The notes: generated by a model from the letters alone, not told the origin. A DNA stretch of 64,000 nt from Vibrio litoralis DSM 17657 (GCF_000426765.1 NZ_AUFZ01000019.1:62001-126000); one strand, 5' to 3'; shown: positions 27,703 through 36,955, counted from the stretch's first letter. Translations and numbers: made by a program.

Positions 27703-28485
27703 ATGGAAATTAGCTTGATTCAGGCATTAATGCTGGGGATTCTTGCGTTTGTTGCTGGTTTAGATTTGTTTAATGGTTTAACTCATTTTCATAGACCTGT
27801 TGTTTTAGGGCCGATAGTTGGCTTTATCCTTGGTGACCTCCATACCGGGATCGTGGTGGGTGGTACTTTAGAGCTTATTTGGATGGGGCTTGCTCCGCTC
27901 GCTGGTGCTCAACCGCCGAATGTGATTATCGGTACTATCGTAGGGACAACCTTTGCCATTACCACAAATGTTAAGCCAGATGTGGCGGTTGGTATCGCGG
28001 TTCCATTTGCTGTAGCGGTTCAAATGGGGATCACTTTCTTATTTTCTGCCATGTCTGCGGTGATGAGCAAGTGTGACCAAATGGCTAGCAATGCGGATAC
28101 TAAAGGTATCGAACGAGTGAATTATTTTGCACTTGTTGTGTTAGGTACTTTCTATTTCTTATGTGCGTTCTTACCAATTTATATTGGCGCTGAACACGCT
28201 GGTGCCATGGTTAATGCTTTACCTAAAGAGCTCGTCGATGGCTTAGGTATTGCCGGTGGAATGATGCCTGCGATTGGTTTTGCCGTGTTGATGAAAATTA
28301 TGATGAAGAATGTTTACATTCCTTATTTCATTCTTGGCTTTGTTGCGGCCGCTTGGTTAGAGCTGCCTATTTTAGCCATCGCTTCAGCCGCTACGGCAAT
28401 GGCGATTATTGACTTTATGCGCAAATCAGAACCAACACCTGTTGCCAATACAAACACAGCAGAGGACTTTGAAGATGGAATCTAA
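27703..28485 (+). CDS. agaW: PTS N-acetylgalactosamine EIIC
   Basis: A 260-residue inner-membrane EIIC subunit of the mannose family, starting MEISLIQALMLGILAFVAGLD and containing GFILGDLHTGIVVGGTLELIWMGL and GAQPPNVIIGTIVGT. Together with the EIID subunit it forms the translocation channel. It begins 11 bp after agaV and its end overlaps agaE by 11 bp. Confidence 0.93.
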   Translation: MEISLIQALMLGILAFVAGLDLFNGLTHFHRPVVLGPIVGFILGDLHTGIVVGGTLELIWMGLAPLAGAQPPNVIIGTIVGTTFAITTNVKPDVAVGIAVPFAVAVQMGITFLFSAMSAVMSKCDQMASNADTKGIERVNYFALVVLGTFYFLCAFLPIYIGAEHAGAMVNALPKELVDGLGIAGGMMPAIGFAVLMKIMMKNVYIPYFILGFVAAAWLELPILAIASAATAMAIIDFMRKSEPTPVANTNTAEDFEDGI

Positions 28486-29323
28486 TAAAGCAGATAATGT
28501 GTCAGCGGTTCCTGCTGATGAGTATCAAGATAAATCACTCGGTGTAGAGTTAACCCGATCTGATATTAATAGAATGGCGTGGCGTTCAATGTTGCTACAG
28601 GCATCATTTAACTATGAAAGAATGCAGGCTTCAGGTTGGTTATATGGCTTATTGCCGGGTTTGAAAAAAATTCATACCAATGATGAAGATCTAGCAAAGT
28701 CGATGAAAGGGCATATGGGTTTTTTCAATACACATCCATTTTTAGTGACATTTGTGATGGGTATTATTTTGGCGATGGAGCGTTCTAAACAGAATGTGAA
28801 TAGCATTCAAAGTACTAAAATCGCAGTCGGTGCTCCTATGGGCGGGATTGGTGACGCAATGTTCTGGCTCACTTTATTGCCGATTTGTGGTGGTATTGGT
28901 GCGGATCTTGCCTTGCAAGGCTCAATATTGGGTGCGGTCGTCTTTCTTCTTTTATTTAACAGTGTGCATTTAGGGTTGCGTTTTGGCTTAGCGCATTATG
29001 CGTACCGAATGGGTGTCGCTGCGATTCCTTTAATTAAAGCGAATACGAAAAAAGTAGGGCATGCGGCATCGATGGTTGGTATGACCGTGATTGGTGCATT
29101 AGTCGCAACCTATGTACGTTTAAGTACAACGGCTGAAATTACGGCTGGTGATGCTGTGGTCAAATTACAAGTCGATGTTATTGATAAGCTTATGCCTGCA
29201 TTCCTACCTTTAGTTTATACATTAACTATGTTTGCCTTAGTTAAACGTGGTTGGAGCCCGCTTAAATTAATCTGTATTACAGCAGTTATTGGTGTGGCTG
29301 GTCGCTTTTTAGGTATTTTATAA
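28475..29323 (+). CDS. agaE: PTS N-acetylgalactosamine EIID
   Basis: A 282-residue EIID subunit: RSDINRMAWRSMLLQASFNYERMQASGWLYGLLPGL, AMERSKQ, and GAPMGGIGDAMFWLTLLPI are typical. The start at 28475 (MESNKAD) overlaps the end of agaW by 11 bp with GAGGA upstream; the longer frame would read through agaW sequence. It pairs with AgaW in the membrane. Confidence 0.92.
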   Translation: MESNKADNVSAVPADEYQDKSLGVELTRSDINRMAWRSMLLQASFNYERMQASGWLYGLLPGLKKIHTNDEDLAKSMKGHMGFFNTHPFLVTFVMGIILAMERSKQNVNSIQSTKIAVGAPMGGIGDAMFWLTLLPICGGIGADLALQGSILGAVVFLLLFNSVHLGLRFGLAHYAYRMGVAAIPLIKANTKKVGHAASMVGMTVIGALVATYVRLSTTAEITAGDAVVKLQVDVIDKLMPAFLPLVYTLTMFALVKRGWSPLKLICITAVIGVAGRFLGIL

Positions 29324-29390
29324 CAACATTATAGTTGAAGAGGTGTGGATGAATTTTACGCCTCTTTAATTTGAAGAGAAGAGGAATAAT

Positions 29391-29828
29391 ATGATTGCTG
29401 TAATTCTTTCTGGTCATGGTTCTTTTGCGAGTGGTTTAGCGCATGCAGTTCGACAAATTATTGGTGAACAAGAACAATTTAAATTTATCGATTTCCCTGA
29501 AAGTATGACAACTGAGCAACTTGCAGCTCAGATGAGAAAAGATATTCAAGAGATTGATACTAAAGAAGGTATTGTTTTTTTGACTGACTTACTTGGGGGG
29601 TCTCCGTTTAGAACGGCTTCTTTATTGTCTCAAGAAAGAAGTGATATTGAAGTAATTGCGGGAACCAACTTACAGATGGTTGCGGAAATGCTGTTAGAGC
29701 GTGATGAGCTTTCCCTTCAATCTTTTAGAGAGCAAGCATTAGTATGTGGTCACCGTGGCATGACAAGCCTATTTGATGAATTACAAAAAAGCTCAACTGC
29801 TCAACAAGAAGTGGAAGACGGTATTTAA
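29391..29828 (+). CDS. agaF: PTS N-acetylgalactosamine EIIA
   Basis: A 145-residue mannose-type EIIA with the phosphorylated His9 (ILSGHGSFASGL) and the family block VFLTDLLGGSPFRTASLLS. It takes phosphate from HPr and gives it to AgaV. Its stop overlaps the agaA start by one base, so expression is coupled. Confidence 0.93.
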   Translation: MIAVILSGHGSFASGLAHAVRQIIGEQEQFKFIDFPESMTTEQLAAQMRKDIQEIDTKEGIVFLTDLLGGSPFRTASLLSQERSDIEVIAGTNLQMVAEMLLERDELSLQSFREQALVCGHRGMTSLFDELQKSSTAQQEVEDGI

Positions 29829-30985
29829 TGATGAAACAGCAGCATTACTTAGCATCAAAAGTATTAATTGGTGATAAATGGTTTGAAAATCAGGTTCTGA
29901 CGATCAATGCTCAAGGTAAAATAGAGAGTTTTACTTCTAAATTAGAAAGCCAAGTACATGATATTGTTGATTTGGGCGAAGTAATGTTGTTGCCGGGTTT
30001 GATTGATGCTCATGTTCATGGGGCAATGGGCGTGGATGTAATGGATGCGACCCATAATGCATTAAATACCATGTCTGAGTTTTTTGCACAAAATGGTGTT
30101 ACTGGATTTCTTGCCACAACGGTTACTGCACCACCTAAAAAAATTGAAGCGGCCTTGTGTCAAATAGGCGAAAGCTATGTATCTGGAGTGACTGGCGCTC
30201 AGTTGTTAGGTGGTTATTTAGAAGGGCCGTATTTTACCGAAAAAAATAAAGGCGCGCATCCAACGGAATGGTTTCGAGAGTTATCGACAGAAGAATTTGA
30301 TCGATGGATTGGTATTGCAAATGGCAGTTTGAAAAAAGTGGCATTAGCACCAGAAAAAAGCCATGTCGATACCGTAATCCCACACCTTAAACAACAGAAT
30401 GTTCGAGTAATGCTTGGACATACTGATGCAAGTTTTGATCAGGTTCAGTCGGCATTTGACGCTGGTGCTGACGGAATCGTCCATTGTTATAATGGAATGA
30501 GAGGATTGCACCACCGAGATCCTGGTGTTGTTGGTGCTGGTCTATGCCACCATTCATCTTATGTGGAAATGATTGCAGATGGTCATCATGTCCATCCTAC
30601 GGCTGTTGATGTTGCTCACCGATGCTGTGGAGAGCGTTTAATGCTCATTACTGATGCTATGCAAGCGGCTGGTATGCCAGATGGTGAATATCAGCTCGGT
30701 GAGTATCAAGTAAATGTGGTTGATGGTGTGGTTCGCACTTATGAGGGCGGATTAGCCGGTAGTACCTTGGTTTTATTGGATGCAGTTAAAAATATTAGTG
30801 AGTGGTTATCTATTCCCTTTGAACAGGCTTGGTTACGTGCATCGCTTACTCCTGCTCGTTCACTGTCGCTGGACCACGAGTTAGGCACATTAGAAGTTGG
30901 CAAGTCAGCATCAATGGTTGCCTTATCATTAGATGGAAAAATCAACGCTACTTGGGTTCAGGGTAAAATGGTATATAAAGCCTAA
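29828..30985 (+). CDS. agaA: N-acetylgalactosamine-6-phosphate deacetylase
   Basis: A 385-residue NagA/AgaA amidohydrolase that removes acetate from GalNAc-6-P. Metal and substrate residues are visible: DAHVHG (60-65), GGYLEGPYF, GHTDAS, IVHCYNGM and the catalytic Asp in LITDAMQAAG. The assignment as AgaA rather than NagA rests on the operon context. Overlap with agaF confirms operon membership. Confidence 0.9.
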   Translation: MMKQQHYLASKVLIGDKWFENQVLTINAQGKIESFTSKLESQVHDIVDLGEVMLLPGLIDAHVHGAMGVDVMDATHNALNTMSEFFAQNGVTGFLATTVTAPPKKIEAALCQIGESYVSGVTGAQLLGGYLEGPYFTEKNKGAHPTEWFRELSTEEFDRWIGIANGSLKKVALAPEKSHVDTVIPHLKQQNVRVMLGHTDASFDQVQSAFDAGADGIVHCYNGMRGLHHRDPGVVGAGLCHHSSYVEMIADGHHVHPTAVDVAHRCCGERLMLITDAMQAAGMPDGEYQLGEYQVNVVDGVVRTYEGGLAGSTLVLLDAVKNISEWLSIPFEQAWLRASLTPARSLSLDHELGTLEVGKSASMVALSLDGKINATWVQGKMVYKA

Positions 30986-31052
30986 TCGTAATCAATATCT
31001 CCGTTTGGATATATGCTATGGTTCGATGAAAAGTGAAGCATTGGAGAGATAA

Positions 31053-31673
31053 ATGACGACATTGTATTTTATGAGGCACGCTCAAAGTGAAGCGAACCTT
31101 GCCGATATTCTTGCATCTCAGATAGATTTTCCTTTAACTGAAAAAGGAAAAAAAGATGCAGAAAAAATTGCACAAGAATTTTGCCATGATCATCAAATAG
31201 ACAGAATAATAACATCTTCATTGCTAAGAGCTCAGCAAACTGGTCATCCATTTGAGGAGCTATTAAAGCGAGAAGCCACGACAGATACTCGTTTGGTTGA
31301 GCAAGATTTAGGGAAGTATGCAGGGAAAACCTATCAACAATTAGATGATGAACCGGATTACTGCCATGATAGAACTGCTCGCTGGACTTGGGTTCCTGAT
31401 GGCGGAGGTGAATCGTACCAAATGATTGCAGATCGTTTACAATCATTTTTTGAAGATATGTTCACTCAAGATCAAGGGAGTGTTTTAGTGATTACGCATG
31501 CTGTAACCATGCGGATGATTAAAGCTATTTTGCACAATACACTGCCGGAATATCCAAGCGAAATAGCTCATAATGGAGAAATCTGGAAAGTTGTATTAAC
31601 CAAGAAAGGAGAACACCATCAAATTAATTCTCTTTTTTATGGTGATAGTAAAACTGCGATAAGTAATGAATAA
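31053..31673 (+). CDS. Histidine phosphatase family protein
   Basis: A 206-residue phosphoglycerate-mutase-like phosphatase: catalytic His in MRHAQSEAN (RHA at 8-10), Arg in TSSLLRAQQT and the second His in VLVITHAVTMRM. The substrate is unknown. It starts 67 bp after agaA in the same direction and ends in a terminator, so it is likely part of the galactosamine transcript. It could remove toxic sugar phosphates (overflow control) or act on a side product; that is inference. Confidence 0.85.
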   Translation: MTTLYFMRHAQSEANLADILASQIDFPLTEKGKKDAEKIAQEFCHDHQIDRIITSSLLRAQQTGHPFEELLKREATTDTRLVEQDLGKYAGKTYQQLDDEPDYCHDRTARWTWVPDGGGESYQMIADRLQSFFEDMFTQDQGSVLVITHAVTMRMIKAILHNTLPEYPSEIAHNGEIWKVVLTKKGEHHQINSLFYGDSKTAISNE

Positions 31674-31696
31674 ACTTCAAGGTTGAATTGTATTTT

Positions 31697-31727
31697 AAAA
31701 CCGTTGGCGAAAGTCAGCGGTTTTTTT
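31697..31727 (+). terminator. Terminator of the aga operon
   Basis: AAAACCGTTG / CAGCGGTTTT (one G-T pair) with an 8-nt loop, followed by T7. Confidence 0.88.
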
Positions 31728-31734
31728 ATGCTTG

Positions 31735-31755
31735 CGAAACACGAAACACGAAACA
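31735..31755. repeat. Heptamer tandem repeat (CGAAACA x3)
   Basis: Three perfect copies of CGAAACA between two facing terminators (aga operon and tpiA). Confidence 0.85.
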
Positions 31756-31756
31756 A

Positions 31757-31782
31757 AAAAAGGCTGGCACTTAGGCCAACCT
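31757..31782 (-). terminator. Terminator of tpiA
   Basis: On the minus strand AGGTTGGC pairs with GCCAGCCT (one G-T), then a T-run (A-run at 31755-31761 on plus). Confidence 0.85.
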
Positions 31783-31805
31783 TTAGTGTTTTTAGCTAGA
31801 AGCTA

Positions 31806-32579
31806 TTATGCTTTTTTTGCTTCAGCAGCGGCTTTAGCTATAGCGGCAAAGCTTTTCGCGTCAAGTGCTGCACCACCAACTAGAGCACCGTCGATGTCTG
31901 GTTGTGCAAAGTAAGCTGCTGCGTTTTCTGGTTTAACAGAACCGCCGTATTGAATCACAACGTTTTTCGCAACTTCTTCTGATTTCTCAGCAATGTGAGC
32001 ACGGATTTGAGCGTGGATGCGTTGTGCATCATCAGCTGTTGCTGCTTTACCAGTACCGATTGCCCAGATTGGTTCGTAAGCGATGATTGCGCCGTTAAGA
32101 GCGTCAACACCTAGAAGGTTGATTACTGCGTCGATTTGACGAGCACATACTGCAACGGTTTCGCCAGCTTCGTTTTGTGCTTCAGATTCACCGATGCAAA
32201 GAACAGGCGTTAGACCGTTCTCTTTTAGGAAAGCGAATTTCTTAGCAACGAACTCGTCTGATTCGTTGTGGTATTCACGACGCTCAGAGTGACCGATGAT
32301 GATGTGAGAAGCACCGAATTCTTTCAACATAGCTGGAGACATATCACCTGTGAATGCACCGCTGTTGTTTAGGTCAGTGTTTTGAGCACCAAGAATGATC
32401 GCGCTACCCGCGTCAGTTAGTGTACGCTCAGCAAGATCGATGAATAGTGCTGGTGGCGCTACTGCAACGTCGACGCCTGTTACGCCTTCAAGTTCAGCAT
32501 TTAGACCAGTTAGCAAATCAACAACCATTTCTTTGCTGCCGTTTAGTTTCCAGTTACCCATAACTACAGGATGACGCAT
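31806..32579 (-). CDS. tpiA: Triose-phosphate isomerase
   Basis: A 257-residue TIM barrel interconverting glyceraldehyde-3-P and dihydroxyacetone-P. Catalytic Lys11 (GNWKLNG), His97 (IIIGHSERR) and Glu169 ([11 protein letters not shown]) are at the expected places; the phosphate gripper VQYGGSVK is near 210. The aga pathway ends in these two triose phosphates. It has a GGAGAATATCCT-type leader before the ATG. Confidence 0.98.
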   Translation of the reverse strand: MRHPVVMGNWKLNGSKEMVVDLLTGLNAELEGVTGVDVAVAPPALFIDLAERTLTDAGSAIILGAQNTDLNNSGAFTGDMSPAMLKEFGASHIIIGHSERREYHNESDEFVAKKFAFLKENGLTPVLCIGESEAQNEAGETVAVCARQIDAVINLLGVDALNGAIIAYEPIWAIGTGKAATADDAQRIHAQIRAHIAEKSEEVAKNVVIQYGGSVKPENAAAYFAQPDIDGALVGGAALDAKSFAAIAKAAAEAKKA

Positions 32580-32798
32580 AGGATATTCTCCAATTCGATT
32601 AAATTAAAATTAAGACCGAACGATCTTAAATGAGCTACCAAAGAATATAACAGAATAATGTGATGAGATCATGATTCTCATCATGTCAAAACGATCAATA
32701 ATGTTAGTTTAGTTTATCGATACTTGCTATTAAGCTAGAGCATTTATAAAGCGGCGTCTTCCACGTCTATTTTTAACGTTTTTAACTAAGGAATTTAC

Positions 32799-33149
32799 AT
32801 GCCAAATGTTGTGATGGAATACTCTCATTCAATTGAAGAACGAGCGAATGTACAAGCGTTATTGGAAGATCTACACCAAGTGACCATTCAGAGCGGTTTA
32901 TTTGAGGTGAGGGATGTAAAATCGAGAACCTTAAGAACGCATCACTGGCTTATCGGAGATTTAGACGACAGTGTCGGCTTTATTCATGTTACCGTTGAAT
33001 TGTTGGATGGACGCAGTGATGAACAAAAACGAGCGTTATCGGAAGCTTTGATGCAAGCGTTACAAGCTAAGGCGGCTTTTGTGGCTAGTTTAACGGTGAA
33101 TATTCGCGATATGGAGCGTGGTTGCTTTCAAAAAGTGACTAATTTTTAA
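32799..33149 (+). CDS. 5-carboxymethyl-2-hydroxymuconate isomerase-like tautomerase
   Basis: A 116-residue protein of the tautomerase superfamily, CHMI branch. It has Pro2 right after Met (MPNVVMEYSHSIEE), which becomes the catalytic N-terminal proline, and VGFIHVTVELLDGRSDEQKRALSEAL. True CHMI acts in homoprotocatechuate degradation, but no other genes of that pathway are here, so the real substrate is unknown. It is 24 bp upstream of a DUF805 gene on the same strand. Confidence 0.82.
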   Translation: MPNVVMEYSHSIEERANVQALLEDLHQVTIQSGLFEVRDVKSRTLRTHHWLIGDLDDSVGFIHVTVELLDGRSDEQKRALSEALMQALQAKAAFVASLTVNIRDMERGCFQKVTNF

Positions 33150-33173
33150 TTAATTTCAAAGGTTATTGTAGTT

Positions 33174-33605
33174 ATGACAATCAAACATTGGCTTCTTTCT
33201 TTCCAAGGTCGTATTGGACGCCAGCGTTTTTGGATGTGGAATTTGTTTTACTACCTAGTGATGCTCGCGATTATTGGTATCGCGGCACAAAATTTATTTG
33301 GTAGTTTTACCGGCGTGGCGATTTTTATTATGAGCGCCGCTCTACTGGTGCCAGACCTAGCGGTAACCGCAAAGCGCTGGCATGACCGCAATAAATCGAA
33401 CTGGTGGCTGTTGATGCATGTACCTTTGATTGCTGGTCGTTTGATGGCACCGATTGGCGGCGCTGAAACTGTTGAGCCATCGATGATGCAAACGTCGGTA
33501 TCGATAGTGGCGATTGTTTGTGGCGTTTGGATGTTGGTTGAATGTGGCCTATTAAAAGGTTCTCAAGGTGATAATCGCTATGGGCCAGAGCCGACAAACA
33601 ACTAG
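33174..33605 (+). CDS. DUF805 inner-membrane protein
   Basis: A 143-residue protein with about four hydrophobic segments and the DUF805 (YhaH-like) marks FQGRIGRQRFWMWNLFYYL, AVTAKRWHDRNKSNWWLL and a GDNRYGPEP tail. No biochemical function is known. Likely co-transcribed with the tautomerase gene. Confidence 0.85.
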   Translation: MTIKHWLLSFQGRIGRQRFWMWNLFYYLVMLAIIGIAAQNLFGSFTGVAIFIMSAALLVPDLAVTAKRWHDRNKSNWWLLMHVPLIAGRLMAPIGGAETVEPSMMQTSVSIVAIVCGVWMLVECGLLKGSQGDNRYGPEPTNN

Positions 33606-33607
33606 TC

Positions 33608-33735
33608 TATACCCGTCTTACTTGAAGTTGCAGCTTTGTTGGTCGCGTTCACTCACCCCAATCACTTAGGCTAGCTAAGCTCATGGGGCTTCATTCACTT
33701 GCCGCCTCACTGCAACTCCAATTACTTTGGGTATA
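33608..33735. repeat. 128-bp palindromic repeat, second type
   Basis: Ends TATACCCG...TTGAAGTTGCAG and TGCAACTCC...TTTGGGTATA pair imperfectly; the interior differs from the 268-bp elements but the terminal TATACCC/GGGTATA is shared. It lies between the stops of DUF805 and the convergent MATE gene and may help terminate both. Confidence 0.75.
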
Positions 33736-33789
33736 ACTTTTAATCTCAAAGCAAAGACTTACCACTCAGTTATTACCCACAGTTCCGGT

Positions 33790-35115
33790 TTATTGGCTTG
33801 AGCTGTGGGTCATTTGCTTAAAGCTTTTACGAAAAATCAGCCAAGCATTCAATCCTGCCAATAAGTTACCCAATAAAGCGCCGATAAATAAGCCTTCAAT
33901 GCCTCCGAGCTGTGAACCTAGCCATAAGCAAGGCAGGAAGAAGACAAATAAGCGCAGCGCCGAAATCCATAACGCGGAATAAGAACGCCCAATCGCGTTA
34001 GATAACGACACCATCAACATACACACACCTAACGAACCAAGACTTAGCGGTACGATAGTAAGATGCCAATGCAATATATGAGTGACTTGTTGATCGCTAG
34101 TCATTAAATTCGCTAAACCATTGGCGGCTAAAAAGGTGATAAACGCGATGGCTAATTGGAATATTAAGATAAAGCGAATCGCAATTGTGGTGAGTTTTTT
34201 AATATCACCATATTGCTTAGCACCTAGTAGCCTACCAACCATAGGTGGCATCGACATAGTCAATGCTAACACGCCTACGATGGCGAAAAACTCATAACGT
34301 GAGCCGATTGCCCATGCTGCGACCGCGGTGGTGCCAAAGCTGGCTAATAATTTAGTGGCAAGCATCGAGGATAAAGGTGGCAGCAGTTGGCTCACCATTG
34401 CCGGCCCCATAATGTTAGTGAGCGAGCCAATACTGCGACGAATATTTAAATCACTCCAGTCAAACTCAATCCAACCTTTGGTCCATACTTTGGGCATCAC
34501 CACGAGCAAACCAATCGAAAAGGAGAGTAATGTCGCAATCGCAGCCCCATTGATTCCGAGATCAAAAGTAAAGATGAATAGAGGATCGAGTGCCATATTG
34601 AGTAGACTGGTCACCATCATCATACTGCCCGGCAAAATGGTATTGCCATTGGCGCGACATAAGCTATAAAAGAAATATAACAAAGCGCCACACCATGCAC
34701 TGAGAAGCCAATAAATCCAGTAACTATTCACGATCGGGAGAATGGTTTCAGGGGCACTTAATAAGTTGAGGATTGGATTGCGTAGTCCATAAATAATTAA
34801 ACTAAATAAAGCAATACCAACACTGCCGATAGTGACGACTAGCCCGCCTAATTGCTTAGCATAGCGAAAATTATTTTGCCCGAGTGCTTTTGATATCACA
34901 GCGGTGGTGGCGATCCCTAAACCCACCTGTAAACCAATAATAACCATTTGAATTGGTTGGGTGAAGCCTTGTGCCGCTAGTGGTAAAACGCCCAATTGAC
35001 CGATAAAAGCGCTATCCACCAATTGAAAGCTCATAAGCGAGAGCACGCCAAATAGCATCGGCCAGGTTTGCTGGAATAGTTGACGAGCAAGCGAAGTAGT
35101 CGATGATGAAGTCAC
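33790..35115 (-). CDS. MATE-family efflux transporter
   Basis: A 441-residue inner-membrane exporter with about twelve membrane segments in two homologous halves, with QTWPMLFGVLSLMSFQLVDSAFIGQLGVLPLAAQGF at the start, typical of DinF/NorM-like pumps. Such pumps use Na+ or H+ gradients to export cationic drugs or metabolites. It follows a cysteine-rich regulator gene after 38 bp and is probably controlled by it. Confidence 0.9.
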   Translation of the reverse strand: MTSSSTTSLARQLFQQTWPMLFGVLSLMSFQLVDSAFIGQLGVLPLAAQGFTQPIQMVIIGLQVGLGIATTAVISKALGQNNFRYAKQLGGLVVTIGSVGIALFSLIIYGLRNPILNLLSAPETILPIVNSYWIYWLLSAWCGALLYFFYSLCRANGNTILPGSMMMVTSLLNMALDPLFIFTFDLGINGAAIATLLSFSIGLLVVMPKVWTKGWIEFDWSDLNIRRSIGSLTNIMGPAMVSQLLPPLSSMLATKLLASFGTTAVAAWAIGSRYEFFAIVGVLALTMSMPPMVGRLLGAKQYGDIKKLTTIAIRFILIFQLAIAFITFLAANGLANLMTSDQQVTHILHWHLTIVPLSLGSLGVCMLMVSLSNAIGRSYSALWISALRLFVFFLPCLWLGSQLGGIEGLFIGALLGNLLAGLNAWLIFRKSFKQMTHSSSQ

Positions 35116-35153
35116 GAAAATAAGGTTCCTAATTAAGGCGTTTATTGATGGGG

Positions 35154-35780
35154 TTAATCACCCTTGAGTGGGGTAATCAGATAACAGCAACGATGTGAGC
35201 CCGCAATAATATGCTCTTGGCGAACGACTTTACACTCGTTTTCCAATAAAGCTTGGAAGATGTTGAGCTCGGATTGACACAGCGCAGGACATTGTTTCGC
35301 GCTATGGCAAATTGGGCAATGGTTTTCAATCAGTTGATATCCGTCCTTTGTGGTTTCAAGCTCCGCCATGTAGCCTTCTTGTTCTCGCAATTGAACTAAA
35401 GTTTGTAGTTTTTGTTCGGTGCTAGAGCATTGGGATAAATCTTGCTGATAGCGCTGGAGAATTCTTGCTTCTCGCTGGGCGGTGACGTTTGCAATCCCTT
35501 GTTGACCATAAGCTTGGCCAATCGCGTTGATGATATCAATACTCAGATCTTGGTGGCGATCGATAAATTGATCATGACCTTTTTGAGTTAAAGACCAGTG
35601 ACGGGCAGGGCGTCCTACTTTGACTTTGATATCAGAGTAATTCAATAACCCTTCATCTTCTAACGCTTGTAGGTGTTGGCGCGCACCCATGCTGGTGATC
35701 GACAGTTCATCGGCCAGTTGGCGCGCAGTGATTTTTCCTTCACGCTTTATTTTGTGGAGAATTTTATCGCTGCTTTTCAT
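35154..35780 (-). CDS. SufR-like cysteine-rich winged-helix regulator
   Basis: A 208-residue protein with an N-terminal ArsR/DeoR-like winged helix (KITARQLADELSITSMGARQHLQALEDEGLL, about 16-47; VGRPARHWSLTQKG). The C-terminal part has many cysteines: C155, C158, C164, C168, C183, C198 and C199. Similar cysteine sets bind an Fe-S cluster in SufR-type regulators, so this may sense iron-sulfur status, oxidants or NO; metal binding is the alternative. It precedes the MATE pump on one transcript. Confidence 0.75.
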   Translation of the reverse strand: MKSSDKILHKIKREGKITARQLADELSITSMGARQHLQALEDEGLLNYSDIKVKVGRPARHWSLTQKGHDQFIDRHQDLSIDIINAIGQAYGQQGIANVTAQREARILQRYQQDLSQCSSTEQKLQTLVQLREQEGYMAELETTKDGYQLIENHCPICHSAKQCPALCQSELNIFQALLENECKVVRQEHIIAGSHRCCYLITPLKGD

Positions 35781-35896
35781 TGATTGCCTTGGGGGCTTTA
35801 TTGCGCCGCGTTCTTGAAGTCACTTGGCTATATGATGGCGCAAAAATTAAATAAAGCAAATGCTTAACATATTCAGGAAGCCATTTGTGAAGGCAA

Positions 35897-35924
35897 TAAA
35901 AAACGCAACCCGAAAGCTGCGTTA
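35897..35924 (-). terminator. Terminator of glpX
   Basis: On the minus strand AACGCA..TGCGTT with inner GC/GT pairing (CTTTCGGG loop), then T-rich sequence. Confidence 0.85.
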
Positions 35925-35947
35925 TGTAAGGAACAGTTAGACTCGAA

Positions 35948-36955
35948 TTATAAGATGTGCTGTCTTACTTCGTCATCTTTACGCTCAAGGTAGTGAATCG
36001 ACTTGATGCGACGGATGGTACGGCTCTTACCACGAATCACTAAAGTTTCTGTGGTCGCGATGTTACCGGTACGAGTGATGCCTTCAAGTAGGTCACCTTT
36101 GGTAATGCCGGTTGCCGCAAAGACTACGTTATCGCTGCGCGCCATATCATCCATTTTTAAGATAACGTTGGCTTGTACGCCCATTTCAGCACAGCGTTGT
36201 AATTCTAATTCACCGTGAGCACGGTTTTCTGGCGAATCGTCTTTTACTTCATGACGAGGTAATAGACGACCTTGCATGTCACCATCGAGTGCGCGAATAA
36301 CCGCAGCAGAGACTACACCTTCTGGCGCGCCACCGATGCAGTACATCATGTCGACTTCGCTATCTGGCATACAAGTTAAAATAGACGCAGCAACATCGCC
36401 ATCTGGCACGGCAAATACGCGTGCACCCATTTGTTGAATCTTAGCGATAATCTCGTCATGGCGAGGTTTGGCTAAAGTGATAACCGTCAATTCATTAAGT
36501 GGCTTGTTAAGGGCTTTTGCCACATTTAGAATGTTATCTTCTACCGATTTAGAAAGATCCAGACAACCTTTCGCGGCAGGGCCAACCACAAGTTTTTCCA
36601 TGTACATATCGGGGGCTTTTAGGAAGCTGCCTTTTTCGCCGGCTGCCAGTACTGCTAACGCATTCGATTGGCCCATTGCGGTCATGCGAGTGCCTTCAAT
36701 TGGGTCAACTGCGATATCTACTGCATCGCCACCTAGGCCAACTTGCTCACCGATATAAAGCATAGGCGCTTCATCAATTTCACCTTCACCGATAACAATT
36801 TCACCGCTGATTTCTGTGTCATTCAGTAAGGTACGCATTACGGCGACTGCAGCGCCATCGGCTGCGTTTTTATCGCCTCGGCCTAACCATTTATATCCGG
36901 CAAGCGCTGCACCTTCTGTAACTCGAGAAAATGCCAATGCTAAATCGCGTTTCAT
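35948..36955 (-). CDS. glpX: Fructose-1,6-bisphosphatase class II
   Basis: A 335-residue GlpX-type phosphatase for gluconeogenesis. Conserved metal-binding blocks: VIGEGEIDEAPMLYIGE (about 55-70) and DIAVDPIEGT (about 81-90), then YCIGGAPEGVVSAAVIRALDG. Length fits the family (about 336). Own terminator; single gene. Confidence 0.97.
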   Translation of the reverse strand: MKRDLALAFSRVTEGAALAGYKWLGRGDKNAADGAAVAVMRTLLNDTEISGEIVIGEGEIDEAPMLYIGEQVGLGGDAVDIAVDPIEGTRMTAMGQSNALAVLAAGEKGSFLKAPDMYMEKLVVGPAAKGCLDLSKSVEDNILNVAKALNKPLNELTVITLAKPRHDEIIAKIQQMGARVFAVPDGDVAASILTCMPDSEVDMMYCIGGAPEGVVSAAVIRALDGDMQGRLLPRHEVKDDSPENRAHGELELQRCAEMGVQANVILKMDDMARSDNVVFAATGITKGDLLEGITRTGNIATTETLVIRGKSRTIRRIKSIHYLERKDDEVRQHIL

